A stretch of DNA of 64,000 nt from Alkalinema sp. CACIAM 70d (lineage in GTDB: Bacteria; Cyanobacteriota; Cyanobacteriia; Leptolyngbyales; Leptolyngbyaceae): contig MUGG01000218.1 in the NCBI GenBank assembly GCA_002148405.1, forward strand, positions 186,001-250,000, given 5' to 3'. Below the pieces are notes generated by a model. It did no database searches. It was not told where the DNA came from and saw only the letters and a list, made by a program, of their open reading frames with translations. The position numbers and the translations under genes are program-made. Below, one piece after another: positions 24,982 through 33,918 of the stretch. Every line of letters begins with the position of its first letter. Within the stretch, counting starts at the first letter, position 1.

Positions 24982-26421
24982 ATGGCTCGCAAACCCAAAC
25001 CCAAACCCTCGCCATCAGACGCTTTAGCGACCCCAGCTAAGGCAAATTCGGCTGCATCCCCCAATCCTCCTAAAACCCCCGACAGCAAACCTGATGCCGT
25101 TCCCAAGGCCAGCCCCGACCTCTTTGAACATGGTCGCGCCACCCGCATGGCCTCTGCCCTGCCCATCTGGGAAGCCAGCAACATCCTCACCCAACGGAAA
25201 CATCTCCCCTGGGCTCCCGACCCCAACGGCAAACTCTACTACGCCAAGGATATTGGGAACGGTCAAGGAGCCTTGCACTTTTGGGTCACAGAAGACTTAG
25301 AAACTGAACATCCCTCCACCTTGGCCGGAGCCGCTGCCCTCGCGGTAATCGATACCTTTGATATTCGCGCGGCCTGTATGCATTTAATCTACGCCGCCCA
25401 CGCTGCCCAACTCGATCGACCCTGGGAACAGGAACTCGTCATCACCGACCAGCAGATCGAAGCCTACCTCGGGCTGAAAAAACGCACCGATAAAAACCGT
25501 CAAGAAAAGCTGGCATTAATCGAAGAAATTGCCAAACAACCCTGCAAAATTACCACCTTCATCTCCTGGCCACGCCAAGGCAAAGTCAAAGGCTTCACCA
25601 TTGAAGAAGGCCGTCTGTGGCACATTCTGGGAACCCGTTACCACTACCAAGAAAATCTATTTGGTAAGAAAGAACTGACAGGCATGACCTTTGTCGTGCG
25701 TCCAGGGTTGTGGACACGCTACTTCCTCAACGAAGAAGGTCAACGGGAAAAAGCTGCATTCTACCAGCAAGGTTATCTTGCCCAGGATGTCTTAGAAGGC
25801 GTGATGAGCGTCTGGCAGCACCGGGAGGGCGCGGCACGACTCATGGTTTGGCTAATGTTCCAGACACAGTTTAGCCAACGATCGCCCCTGACGGTGGAAA
25901 TGCTAATGGAAATCGCCTACGGGCAGGAAAAAGTCGAACTCGCCAAAACCAATAGCGAAGCTCGCAAAAAATTAGTCAACACTTGGGACGATGATTTGCT
26001 AGCTCTCCACGATCGCGGTTGGGAATTGCAATTTGATAGCGAAACCTATCCCCCAGACATTCAGCCCCTAGGCTTTGGTCGCAGCAATTATCAACGTCCG
26101 CGCGGCTTTTTTGATCAACTGTTGAAAGCGCAACTGTGGATTCGGCGGCAGGATGGTAAGGATCTCCGGCTAGCGGCGGCAGAAAACCCCACCCTTGTGA
26201 CGCAGCCTTGTGAAATTCTCCAAGATGCGCCCCTCACCCTCACCGGGCAGCAAGTCAAAGCACTCCGCACCGAACGCCACTGGAGCCAACGCAAACTGGC
26301 CGCCTTCAGCGGGATCAGCCAAGGCTTAATTTCATTGATTGAAAGTGGTGAACGATCGATTACTGCTGATACCGAAGCTATCTTAAAACGGGTCTTTGAG
26401 TTAGACTTACCCGCCAACTGA
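24982..26421 (+). CDS. Plasmid replication-initiator-like protein with C-terminal Xre helix-turn-helix
   Basis: 479 residues from ATG 24982; an in-frame GTG at 24871 would add 37 residues of low conservation. A Lys/Pro/Ala-rich, probably disordered N-terminus (MARKPKPKPSPSDALATPAK) precedes a large globular region. That region includes DRPWEQELVITDQQIEAYL, a stretch resembling winged-helix initiators (TDKNRQEKLALIEEIAKQPC), and RLMVWLMFQTQFSQRS. The last 60 residues are a clear Xre-type HTH (LTGQQVKALRTERHWSQRKLAAFSGISQGLISLIESGERS). I infer an initiator role from the roughly 0.95-kb repeat-rich region immediately downstream, the operator-like palindromes upstream, and the primase and parAB nearby. 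I do not recognise a named Rep family with certainty. A transcription regulator is the alternative. Confidence 0.7.
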   Translation: MARKPKPKPSPSDALATPAKANSAASPNPPKTPDSKPDAVPKASPDLFEHGRATRMASALPIWEASNILTQRKHLPWAPDPNGKLYYAKDIGNGQGALHFWVTEDLETEHPSTLAGAAALAVIDTFDIRAACMHLIYAAHAAQLDRPWEQELVITDQQIEAYLGLKKRTDKNRQEKLALIEEIAKQPCKITTFISWPRQGKVKGFTIEEGRLWHILGTRYHYQENLFGKKELTGMTFVVRPGLWTRYFLNEEGQREKAAFYQQGYLAQDVLEGVMSVWQHREGAARLMVWLMFQTQFSQRSPLTVEMLMEIAYGQEKVELAKTNSEARKKLVNTWDDDLLALHDRGWELQFDSETYPPDIQPLGFGRSNYQRPRGFFDQLLKAQLWIRRQDGKDLRLAAAENPTLVTQPCEILQDAPLTLTGQQVKALRTERHWSQRKLAAFSGISQGLISLIESGERSITADTEAILKRVFELDLPAN

Positions 26422-27378
26422 TAACAGCCTTTTGTAATCACCAGTGTAATCACCTGCAATGCCGCCTTGTAATCATTCACCCGCCGTTGTAATCACTGGG
26501 GGATATTTCTGGATCCCGCAATTAATGCAGCTTTGAGAACTCTGTTGCCTCAGCCTGTCGCATTTTTGCTGACTTGACGATCGAGACAGGGTTGTAATCA
26601 TTCCCGTTTCTTTGGGGGCAGCGGGAGCAGTGTAAATCGATAGAAGTCTGATTGAGCAAGGATTTCAAGTGATTACAGCTTTTCTAGACCCTCCCCCCCG
26701 ATCGTCGTGATTACAAAAAACGTCTAGAGCCCCATCCCCCAAACATTAAAACAGCAACTAAAGCTGAATTCTAGGTAATCACGATCGTCCAAACCTAGAA
26801 TTATCAGCTCTTTTCCCCAATGTTGATTACACACGATTCTAGAACCCCCAACCCTTGAGCTCTAGAACCCCACCCCCAATCCTTTCGCCAGACCCAGATT
26901 AACTTCTAGAACCCCTGACCCAAAAAATCTAAGTCCCTACCCCCAAGATTTCTAGACCCCTACCCCCCTATTTTTTCTCAAAAGCTTGATTTTACTGGAT
27001 TTCAGTCTATTTGATGCTTCAGTTTGTAATCATTTTGATTACAGAGGGTCTTGATCTTCGGGCAGATCGATCGATCGGGCTTTGGTATACATGATCAGAG
27101 GTATTTTGTGATAACTCTATCTATGGCAGTTTCAACCATGGCGCTCAGAGTGACTCCTAATACCAAACTTAAAAGCCCTCCCGCTAGCAACGAGAAGGCT
27201 CTTAAGGGTTTCGAGAATAGGACATCAGGTTAACTTCTATGCTTTGGCGGGCGACAAAGTTACCTGTGCTGTCTCCATCTTAGGGTGAACTTGTTGGTAC
27301 TGGCAATGCTAGTCAGGTTCCTCTATTTTGGTGCGTGCCTATTCCGATCGGACAGTTGTCTAGATCTGGAGCTTGGCT
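26422..27378. other. Candidate replication origin: iteron region with two repeat families
   Basis: A gene-free stretch. Family 1: TGTAATCA, six direct copies (starts 26433, 26445, 26468, 26488, 26593, 27025) and four inverted copies TGATTACA (26670, 26708, 26824, 27036), plus a partial copy at 26775. Family 2: TCTAGA or close variants followed by a C-rich run (CCCC..ACCCC), seven copies in one orientation (26683, 26723, 26838, 26861, 26905, 26928, 26951). Its complement is G-rich. The A/T-rich tract after 26960 (TTTTTTCTCAAAAGC..) may be the unwinding region. It lies between the initiator-like gene and the primase. Confidence 0.65.
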
Positions 27379-29046
27379 ATGGTACAAATGACTCGGCCTC
27401 GGTTAAACCGAGCTAATTTTCAATATATTCAAGAGTGGGATGATGCGTTTCTCTCGCTCTTTCCCCATCGTTATGATTACATCTGGGCTAAACCCACTGT
27501 GGCCGGAGAGAAAGTCCAGTGGCAAACGGAAAGCCGTCATCCCCTGAGCGATCGAGTGGTGCAGCAGGGAGGTTTTCTCTACGGGGTACGGTTTGGGTCA
27601 GAGACAAACTATGTCATGTTGGACATCGACATCGGTAGCCCCTACCATCCGCAGCAAGATTCGTTGGCGATCGCGCGGATTATGGAAGCGTTGGAACCTT
27701 TGGGTCTGATTACCTATCTGGCGGTAACTTCTAGTTACAGTCAAGGGCTGCACCTGTATCTCCCTTTTGAGGAGGCCCAAACCAGTTGGAAAATAGCCCT
27801 TGTGGTGTCCACACTTTTAGACAACCATGGTTTTAAAGTCTATCCAGGACAACTCGAAATTTTTCCCAATCCCAAGCCCTACGTTGTTGAGGGTGAGTTT
27901 AGTTTATTTAATGCCCATCGTTTACCGTTACAAATTGGTTCCTATTTACTAGACAGTGATTTTCAGCCGGTTTCCCATGCTCAATCTCGTTTTGTCGAAA
28001 TTTGGCAGCAATGTCAGCGTCATAATGTCTTGGATCTCCTTGTTTTTAAACGGGTGCTTAAGCAAGCGAAGCAACGAATTCATCGCTTATCTGGAAAGGC
28101 CGAAAAGTTTCTCAATGACCTAAATGCAGAAATTGAAGTTGGCTGGACAGGTCGAGGACAAACCAATCGCTTACTGGGTCGAATTACCCTAAGAACTTAT
28201 GTCTTCCACCATGTTCTAACAGGTCAACAGCCTTTAGTTGGAGAAGATCTAGCTGCCGAAGTCGATCGCATTGCCCGATCGCTACCTGGTTATGAAGATT
28301 GGTGTCAACACCAGCATGAACTGAAGCAGCGGATTGAAGAATGGGTTCGATGTATTGAAAACAGCCATTACTTTCAATATGGTAAATCCACGATCGAAGA
28401 CTCAAAGAACTCAGATCTAAAAGACGATCGAGTTCGGAGATCAGAGAATCGGAGAAACGCAATCCGAAACAAGATCTATCAAGTTGTCCAAAGTTTAGTT
28501 GATCAAGGATTGTTACCAGCAGGAATTACCGATCGCTTTCACTTGCTAACCAACTATCAAATTGGTGGAAGTTCATTGTATAAACATAAAGATCTCTGGC
28601 ATCCAGAACACATCCCAGTAAAAGATCCCTTTGGTAATTACCCTGAAAATTCATCAAGCTTATTAGACCTAAAATTGGGTAATTCCTTATGTGGTCAGGG
28701 ATTAGAGGATTTTTCCCAGGATTGTGTTGACGATCGATCGGGTAATCTTGCAGCTGGTGAGCCTGTTGGAATTGGGCCATCCTCTAATCTGCAAACAGAA
28801 GATCTGCAATTAAAAGATTTACCACTGGACGCGCAGTCTGAAGTGCCAGCCGAGGTGTCCATAGCAGATCCATGGCCTAGCGATCGGCAATGGCTGCAAT
28901 CTCTCCAGTGGGCTTATCCATTGGTGGCGATCGTGCGATCGCTGTCGAGTGCGATCATCGGTCGGTGGGGCTGGCAACTTCTACGGCAAGCGCCTAGATG
29001 GAATGCGCTCCAGGAAAACCCAGAGCCGGAGCTTGTTCAGGAATAA
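27379..29046 (+). CDS. Archaeo-eukaryotic primase (AEP)-like plasmid replication protein
   Basis: 555 residues. ATG 27379 is chosen over TTG 27373 because GGAG at 27368-27371 sits 7 nt upstream. The N-terminal half shows AEP catalytic signatures. The metal-binding hDhD motif VMLDIDIG has Asp 82 and 84. The nucleotide-binding SxH-type motif SQGLHLYLPF has His 125, and a third motif FPNPKPYV lies near 160. The TOTE-type and plasmid primases share this layout. The middle contains helices typical of the accessory domain (NRLLGRITLRTYVFHHVL). The C-terminal part has a possible winged-helix (NKIYQVVQSLVDQGLLPAG) and an acidic tail. It would synthesise primers for plasmid replication and lies directly after the iteron region. 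Confidence 0.8.
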   Translation: MVQMTRPRLNRANFQYIQEWDDAFLSLFPHRYDYIWAKPTVAGEKVQWQTESRHPLSDRVVQQGGFLYGVRFGSETNYVMLDIDIGSPYHPQQDSLAIARIMEALEPLGLITYLAVTSSYSQGLHLYLPFEEAQTSWKIALVVSTLLDNHGFKVYPGQLEIFPNPKPYVVEGEFSLFNAHRLPLQIGSYLLDSDFQPVSHAQSRFVEIWQQCQRHNVLDLLVFKRVLKQAKQRIHRLSGKAEKFLNDLNAEIEVGWTGRGQTNRLLGRITLRTYVFHHVLTGQQPLVGEDLAAEVDRIARSLPGYEDWCQHQHELKQRIEEWVRCIENSHYFQYGKSTIEDSKNSDLKDDRVRRSENRRNAIRNKIYQVVQSLVDQGLLPAGITDRFHLLTNYQIGGSSLYKHKDLWHPEHIPVKDPFGNYPENSSSLLDLKLGNSLCGQGLEDFSQDCVDDRSGNLAAGEPVGIGPSSNLQTEDLQLKDLPLDAQSEVPAEVSIADPWPSDRQWLQSLQWAYPLVAIVRSLSSAIIGRWGWQLLRQAPRWNALQENPEPELVQE

Positions 29047-29221
29047 GGAGAAATTATCGATCGCTCAGGGCATAGGAAACTGAAACCTGAGAAGGATGGA
29101 TGAACCGTAACGTCACTCAATGTTGCTAATTGTTAAGGATTTAAATCTTGGCAATGTGCAGATTGCCGGATTTTTATGGGCATTCTGGAAGCATGTTTCA
29201 ATAAAGATTCAACACCGTCGC

Positions 29222-31030
29222 ATGGCTACTATCACCCGTCGTCCGGAATGGGACAGCGTTCCTCACAAACTTTCGTCACTTTCACCGTTGTCTGTTGGAC
29301 TGGCTGTTACCTTGGGTCTGTGTAGTCAGCTATGCGGACAAGCCGGGGCAATTGCTCAAACTGTGGCTCAAAGTACTGGCCTTCCAAGCACGCCTTCCAA
29401 CCTCGCCCCTGGCCGAATTGAAACCCTGCCTCCGGTGACGCCGCTCCCGTCCGAGGTTCTACCGACCCAACCCAGCAATGGCGAACAATTGCCTGCGCCG
29501 CAGTTGCCAGATACGAACACACCGGGTAATGAGGATTTGACCGCTAAGGTGCGCGTCGATCGGATTGATGTGGTCGGTAGCACGGTCTTTAAGCCGGAGC
29601 AGTTTGCTGCTGTCACGGCTCCCTATGTTGGCCGGGAGATTACCTTTGCGGAGCTTCTGCAAGCGCGGGATGCCATCACTAAGCTGTATACCGACAGTGG
29701 CTATGTCACAACAGGCGCGATCGTGACCCCCCAAACCCTGAAAAATGGTGTGGTGACGATTGAGGTGTTGGAAGGGAAATTAGAAGATATTAAGGTTACG
29801 GGCAATCGGCGGCTGAAAACTCGTTATATCCGCGATCGGATTAAACTAGGGGCTTCTGCTCCCCTCAAAACCGATCGGTTGTTGGAAAGTCTGCAAATGC
29901 TGCGGTTGGATCCGCGAATTAAAGGAGTTTCGGCGGATTTACAAACGGGTGTACGACCTGGAAGTAACATTTTGCAGGTGGATGTTCAGGAAGCGAAAAC
30001 CTTTTTCACCACGTTTTCCCTTGATAATGGCCGATCGCCCAGTGTGGGTAGTTTCCGGCGCAAGGTGGAATTTCAGGAAGCCAACTTAATGGGCTGGGGC
30101 GATACGATCACCTTTGGCTATACCAATACCAATGGCAGTAACGCGATCGATTTAAGCTACTTACTGCCGGTTAATCCTCGCAATGGGACGGTGTCGTTTT
30201 CCTACGGAACGTCCTGGAACCGGGTGATTGAAGATCCCTTTAGTGTGCTGGATATCCAGTCGAAATCGCGCTATTACGACCTGAGTTTCCGCCAGCCCTT
30301 AGTCCAGAAGCCGACCAAAGAGTTTGCGGTGGGCTTCAGTTTTTCGCGGCAGGAGAGCCAAACGGAACTGGGGTTGGATAACATTGGGCCGTTCCCGCTG
30401 TCGCCTGGTGCGGACTCGGAAGGGAAAACGAAAGTCTCTGCCCTGCGCTTTTTCCAGGAATACACCCAACGCAGCAATCACCACGTCTTCGCGCTGCGAT
30501 CTCAGTTTAGCGTAGGTGTAGACTGGTTTGGGGCGACGACCAACGAAGGTCAGCCCGATAGTCGATTTACCTCTTGGCGCGGACAGGCCCAGTGGGTGCG
30601 GCAGTTGGCTCCCGACTCGCTATTTTTGCTGAAGGGTGATCTGCAACTGACGAACAATTCCCTGTTGCCCTTGGAACAAATGGGCTTAGGGGGACAAGTA
30701 ACGGTGCGGGGCTATCGGCAGGATGCGCTGTTGACGGATAGTGGAGCTTTAGTTTCCGCAGAGTTGCGCCTCCCGATCGTACGATCGACGAAGTCAGGAA
30801 CGCTGATACAAGTAGCGCCATTTCTTGACATCGGCACGGGTTGGAACTCAAAGCAAGATAATCCTGATCCGGAAACGCTGATTGGTGCGGGATTGGGCTT
30901 GATTTGGAAGCAGGGTGATCACTTGTCTGTCCGGCTGGACTGGGGGATTCCGCTGGTATCGGTGGAGGGTGAGAAGCGATCGCTCCAGGAAAATGGTGTG
31001 TATTTCTCGGTAAATTACACCCCGTTTTAA
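29222..31030 (+). CDS. TpsB/FhaC (ShlB-family) outer-membrane two-partner secretion transporter
   Basis: 602 residues from ATG 29222, which gives a normal signal peptide (hydrophobic LSVGLAVTLGLCSQLCG, cleavage after AGAIA). A frame from 29120 would add 34 residues. Two POTRA domains lie roughly at residues 100-260: the first, POTRA_2-like, with VRVDRIDVVGSTVF and TKLYTDSGYVTTGAIV; the second with IEVLEGKLEDIKVTGNRRLK. A 16-stranded barrel follows with the conserved loop-6 motif GQVTVRGYR. The protein ends with an aromatic residue (VNYTPF). It exports TpsA proteins across the outer membrane using their N-terminal TPS domain. It is the only TpsB in the window and heads an array of seven TpsA genes, so it probably serves all of them. 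Confidence 0.93.
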   Translation: MATITRRPEWDSVPHKLSSLSPLSVGLAVTLGLCSQLCGQAGAIAQTVAQSTGLPSTPSNLAPGRIETLPPVTPLPSEVLPTQPSNGEQLPAPQLPDTNTPGNEDLTAKVRVDRIDVVGSTVFKPEQFAAVTAPYVGREITFAELLQARDAITKLYTDSGYVTTGAIVTPQTLKNGVVTIEVLEGKLEDIKVTGNRRLKTRYIRDRIKLGASAPLKTDRLLESLQMLRLDPRIKGVSADLQTGVRPGSNILQVDVQEAKTFFTTFSLDNGRSPSVGSFRRKVEFQEANLMGWGDTITFGYTNTNGSNAIDLSYLLPVNPRNGTVSFSYGTSWNRVIEDPFSVLDIQSKSRYYDLSFRQPLVQKPTKEFAVGFSFSRQESQTELGLDNIGPFPLSPGADSEGKTKVSALRFFQEYTQRSNHHVFALRSQFSVGVDWFGATTNEGQPDSRFTSWRGQAQWVRQLAPDSLFLLKGDLQLTNNSLLPLEQMGLGGQVTVRGYRQDALLTDSGALVSAELRLPIVRSTKSGTLIQVAPFLDIGTGWNSKQDNPDPETLIGAGLGLIWKQGDHLSVRLDWGIPLVSVEGEKRSLQENGVYFSVNYTPF

Positions 31031-31045
31031 CGGATTCGATGTAGC

Positions 31046-31075
31046 TTGACAAAAAAGTTGTCCTAAACTTATCAA
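31046..31075 (+). promoter_or_regulatory. Candidate promoter upstream of the TpsA array
   Basis: TTGACA (31046-31051) and TATCAA (31070-31075) with 18-nt spacing, just after the TpsB stop and about 270 nt before the first exoprotein gene. The spacer 31031-31342 holds no convincing gene. Confidence 0.3.
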
Positions 31076-31342
31076 GATTACAAAAAGAGAATAGCTCAAT
31101 TTAAGAAACAGGTTGGGGGAAATCCTTGACCTGATTCTTTGTATGTGGCAGCTTTGCAAAACCGATCGGGTGATCGATGATTTGCATAATTCTGATGAGG
31201 AAACAGTAGCCAAGCTCAGCAAAATTGCTGGAGCGGTTAAAGATATTAAAAACCTGGAAAATGACTGTTTATTGCTGATATTTAGCGGGAAAAGTAGTAA
31301 ATGGACTTTTGATCTTGATTGATTGCTTTGGGAGAGTACAAG

Positions 31343-33811
31343 ATGAAATGGAATCTGAAGAAATGTAATTTTTTCTATAGAGATTTTTTCAAGACAATTG
31401 TACTACCTGTTGGTTTTGGCTTACTGTGGATTAATCCTCTCCAGGCTCAAGTGTTGCCGGATGGAACGCTATCAACAACGGTTTCCCAAAGTGGTCAAAA
31501 TTTTACGATTAACAATGGCAATCGAGTTGGCGGAAATTTATTTCATAGCTTTAGCCAATTTTCGGTACCTAGAGGCGGTTCAGCTTTTTTTAACAACGCA
31601 TTGACGATTCAAAATATCTTTGCGCGAGTCACGGGTGAGACAGTCTCCAATATTGATGGACTGATTAGAGCCAATGGGACAGCGAATTTATTTTTGCTTA
31701 ATCCCAGTGGCATTCTTTTTGGCCCCAATGCTCGTTTGAATTTAGGTGGTTCCTTTCTTGGAAGTAGTGCCCAAAGTGTTTTGTTTCAAGATGGGGGGCA
31801 ATTTAGTGCCAGCAACACCATGGCTTCGCCCCTATTAACCATGAGTGCACCGATCGGGCTGCAAATGGGAACCAATCCCGGCCCCATCAACGTGCAAGGT
31901 GCGGGACGCGCAACAATTTTGAGTGGTTTTTCAATAGTCTCTGGTTTAACAGGAACAAATGGCTTACAAGTTGCTTCAGGTAAGACCTTAGCATTAGTTG
32001 GAGGGAATGTTACTCTCAATGGTGGCGTGGTGGTTGCACCAGGGGGGCGGATTGAGTTAGGGAGTGTAATGAGTGGTAGTGTTGCCTTAACCTCTAATAC
32101 CAATGGAGTTTCCTTAAGTTACCCGAATGCCACCAGCTTTGGTAATGTGCAAATGACTCAGCGGGCTTTGGCCTCTGTGCAGGGGGTGCGATCGGGTTCA
32201 GTGCAAATCCAAGGCAAGCAAGTCAGTCTGCGAGACGGCTCGATCGTTGCTGTCCAAAACCTGGGGAGTCAAAAGGCAGGAGATATCCAAGTAACGGCAA
32301 CCGAAGCAGTGAATATCATTGGGATGTCATCGGATTTTAGAAGCTCAAGTGGATTGATCAATGAAACCCTAGGAACAGGTGCCGGAGGTAACATTATCCT
32401 CACAACCCCTAATCTCACAGTTGATCAAGGCGGGTATGTTGTGACGCGCAATTTTACTGCGGCTTCAGGTGGTAGCATTACAGTGAATGCTAACGACGTT
32501 TTAGTCGGTGGAATTCTCCCTGGGAGCAAAACTGATCCTGTACCTGTATCTGCTGTGCTAGTGGCCGCAACCTATGGCTCTGGGAAAGGGGGAAATTTAC
32601 TTCTCAACACTCAAAATTTGAGCGTAGTTGGTGGAGGCTATGTCGGAACCAGAGTGTTTAGCACAGGGGCTGGAGGAAATACGTTTGTTAAGGCTGATGC
32701 AGTTCGGGTATCAAGTTTTGGTACAGGAGATGACCCCAGTCTCGTGAGTTTAATCTCGGCTAATTCATTAGGTGCTGGGAATGCTGGCAATCTCCATCTT
32801 GATACCCGTACCCTCTCAATTCAGGATGGGGGAGTTGTTTCAGTGTCTGCCCTCCATCGAGGTAACGCGGGTAATCTTTTTATCAATGCTTCTGAGTCTA
32901 TTGATATCAGCGGTGTTAAAAATAGCAGTAATCCAAGTTATATTGGTGCTGTTGCCAGAATCTATGATGTCAGACCCATTCCTGATTCTAAGGCTAATGC
33001 AGGTAACATCACCATTAACACGCCAACTCTTAATATTCGTAATAGTGGAACTGTTTTTGTCGCTAACCAAGTGTTAGGCAATGCCGGAGAACTTACCATT
33101 CATACAGATGAGTTGAGATTGAGCGATCGGGGAAGTATCTCAGCATCCACTAAGGTAGGAGAAGGCGGAAATATTTCTCTTTATGTGCGAGATTTTGTAT
33201 TACTACGGGATCAAAGCAAGATTACTGCGACTGCTGGTGGAACGGGTAATGGAGGAGACATTAATTTAAAGGCTCCATTTATTGTAGGAATGGGTGATAG
33301 TGATATTATTGCCAATGCCTTTAAAGGTCGTGGTGGCAATATTAATATTGTGACTCAAGCTCTTTTAGGATTGAAGTACCGCGATCACTTAACGCCTGAA
33401 AATGACATCACAGCCAGTTCAGAATTTGGACTGAGTGGGACTGTGCAAGTGAACACGATTGGAACTGACCCCAATGCCGGATTAACGGAATTGCCTGTGA
33501 ATGTGGCAGATGCCAGTCAAAAAATTGCGACAGGTTGTTCGAGTACCCAAGGCAGTCAATTTGTCGCGACAGGTCGAGGAGGATTACCGCCCAATCCCAA
33601 TCAGGAATTAACTAGCGATCGCACTTGGAATGATTTGCGCGATCTGTCCGCCTATCGTGGCTATTCCAGCACTGTAGTTGTTCAGCCTGCAATTCAACCG
33701 ATGTTGGTGCAAGCATCTGGATTTCAACGGAATGCAGATGGCTCGATTGTGTTGATTGCTAATCCTGTATCGGTTTCCAATTCGTCGATCGCCACTTGTA
33801 GCAGAGTGTAA
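31343..33811 (+). CDS. TpsA exoprotein 1 (filamentous haemagglutinin N-terminal domain, beta-helix)
   Basis: 822 residues; ATG 31343 has GGAGAG 6 nt upstream. Layout common to the array: signal peptide; TPS secretion domain (about residues 40-160) with the NPNG-box variant LLNPSGILFGPNA; repetitive right-handed beta-helix rich in GNI/GGN turns; a conserved C-terminal domain starting at DITASSEFG with ELPVNVAD, KIATGCSSTQGSQFVATGRGG, RTWNDLRDLSAYRG and QASGFQRNADG; and a final Cys (ATC). The protein would be secreted to the cell surface as an adhesin or S-layer-like filament. This copy has a longer basic N-terminus (MKWNLKKCNFFYRDFFK) than the others and begins the array after the transporter. 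It ends at IATCSRV, without the TAHxL tail seen in copies 3, 4 and 6. Confidence 0.9.
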   Translation: MKWNLKKCNFFYRDFFKTIVLPVGFGLLWINPLQAQVLPDGTLSTTVSQSGQNFTINNGNRVGGNLFHSFSQFSVPRGGSAFFNNALTIQNIFARVTGETVSNIDGLIRANGTANLFLLNPSGILFGPNARLNLGGSFLGSSAQSVLFQDGGQFSASNTMASPLLTMSAPIGLQMGTNPGPINVQGAGRATILSGFSIVSGLTGTNGLQVASGKTLALVGGNVTLNGGVVVAPGGRIELGSVMSGSVALTSNTNGVSLSYPNATSFGNVQMTQRALASVQGVRSGSVQIQGKQVSLRDGSIVAVQNLGSQKAGDIQVTATEAVNIIGMSSDFRSSSGLINETLGTGAGGNIILTTPNLTVDQGGYVVTRNFTAASGGSITVNANDVLVGGILPGSKTDPVPVSAVLVAATYGSGKGGNLLLNTQNLSVVGGGYVGTRVFSTGAGGNTFVKADAVRVSSFGTGDDPSLVSLISANSLGAGNAGNLHLDTRTLSIQDGGVVSVSALHRGNAGNLFINASESIDISGVKNSSNPSYIGAVARIYDVRPIPDSKANAGNITINTPTLNIRNSGTVFVANQVLGNAGELTIHTDELRLSDRGSISASTKVGEGGNISLYVRDFVLLRDQSKITATAGGTGNGGDINLKAPFIVGMGDSDIIANAFKGRGGNINIVTQALLGLKYRDHLTPENDITASSEFGLSGTVQVNTIGTDPNAGLTELPVNVADASQKIATGCSSTQGSQFVATGRGGLPPNPNQELTSDRTWNDLRDLSAYRGYSSTVVVQPAIQPMLVQASGFQRNADGSIVLIANPVSVSNSSIATCSRV

Positions 33812-33918
33812 AAACGGCTCACGCCCGTCTACAGCTAAAATGCTAGATTATCTGAGTTTACTGATCTCAAGCCAACAGTGGTTGGGCACCCTAAGCCAGA
33901 AGTCTTCAGGGTGATCTG
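33812..33918 (+). repeat. Inter-TpsA spacer, divergent copy
   Basis: This 107-bp spacer ends in GGGCACCCTAAGCCAGAAGT followed by CTTCAGGGTGATCTG. It is related to the more conserved spacers before copies 4, 5 and 7. Confidence 0.5.

Noticed and set aside
26422-27378. CRISPR array
   Set aside because: Repeats are only 8-16 bp with irregular spacing and both orientations; no cas genes are present.
31113-31322. 69-codon plus frame between the transporter and TpsA 1
   Set aside because: It has no ribosome-binding site or recognisable features, and its end overlaps the region just before the TpsA 1 start.
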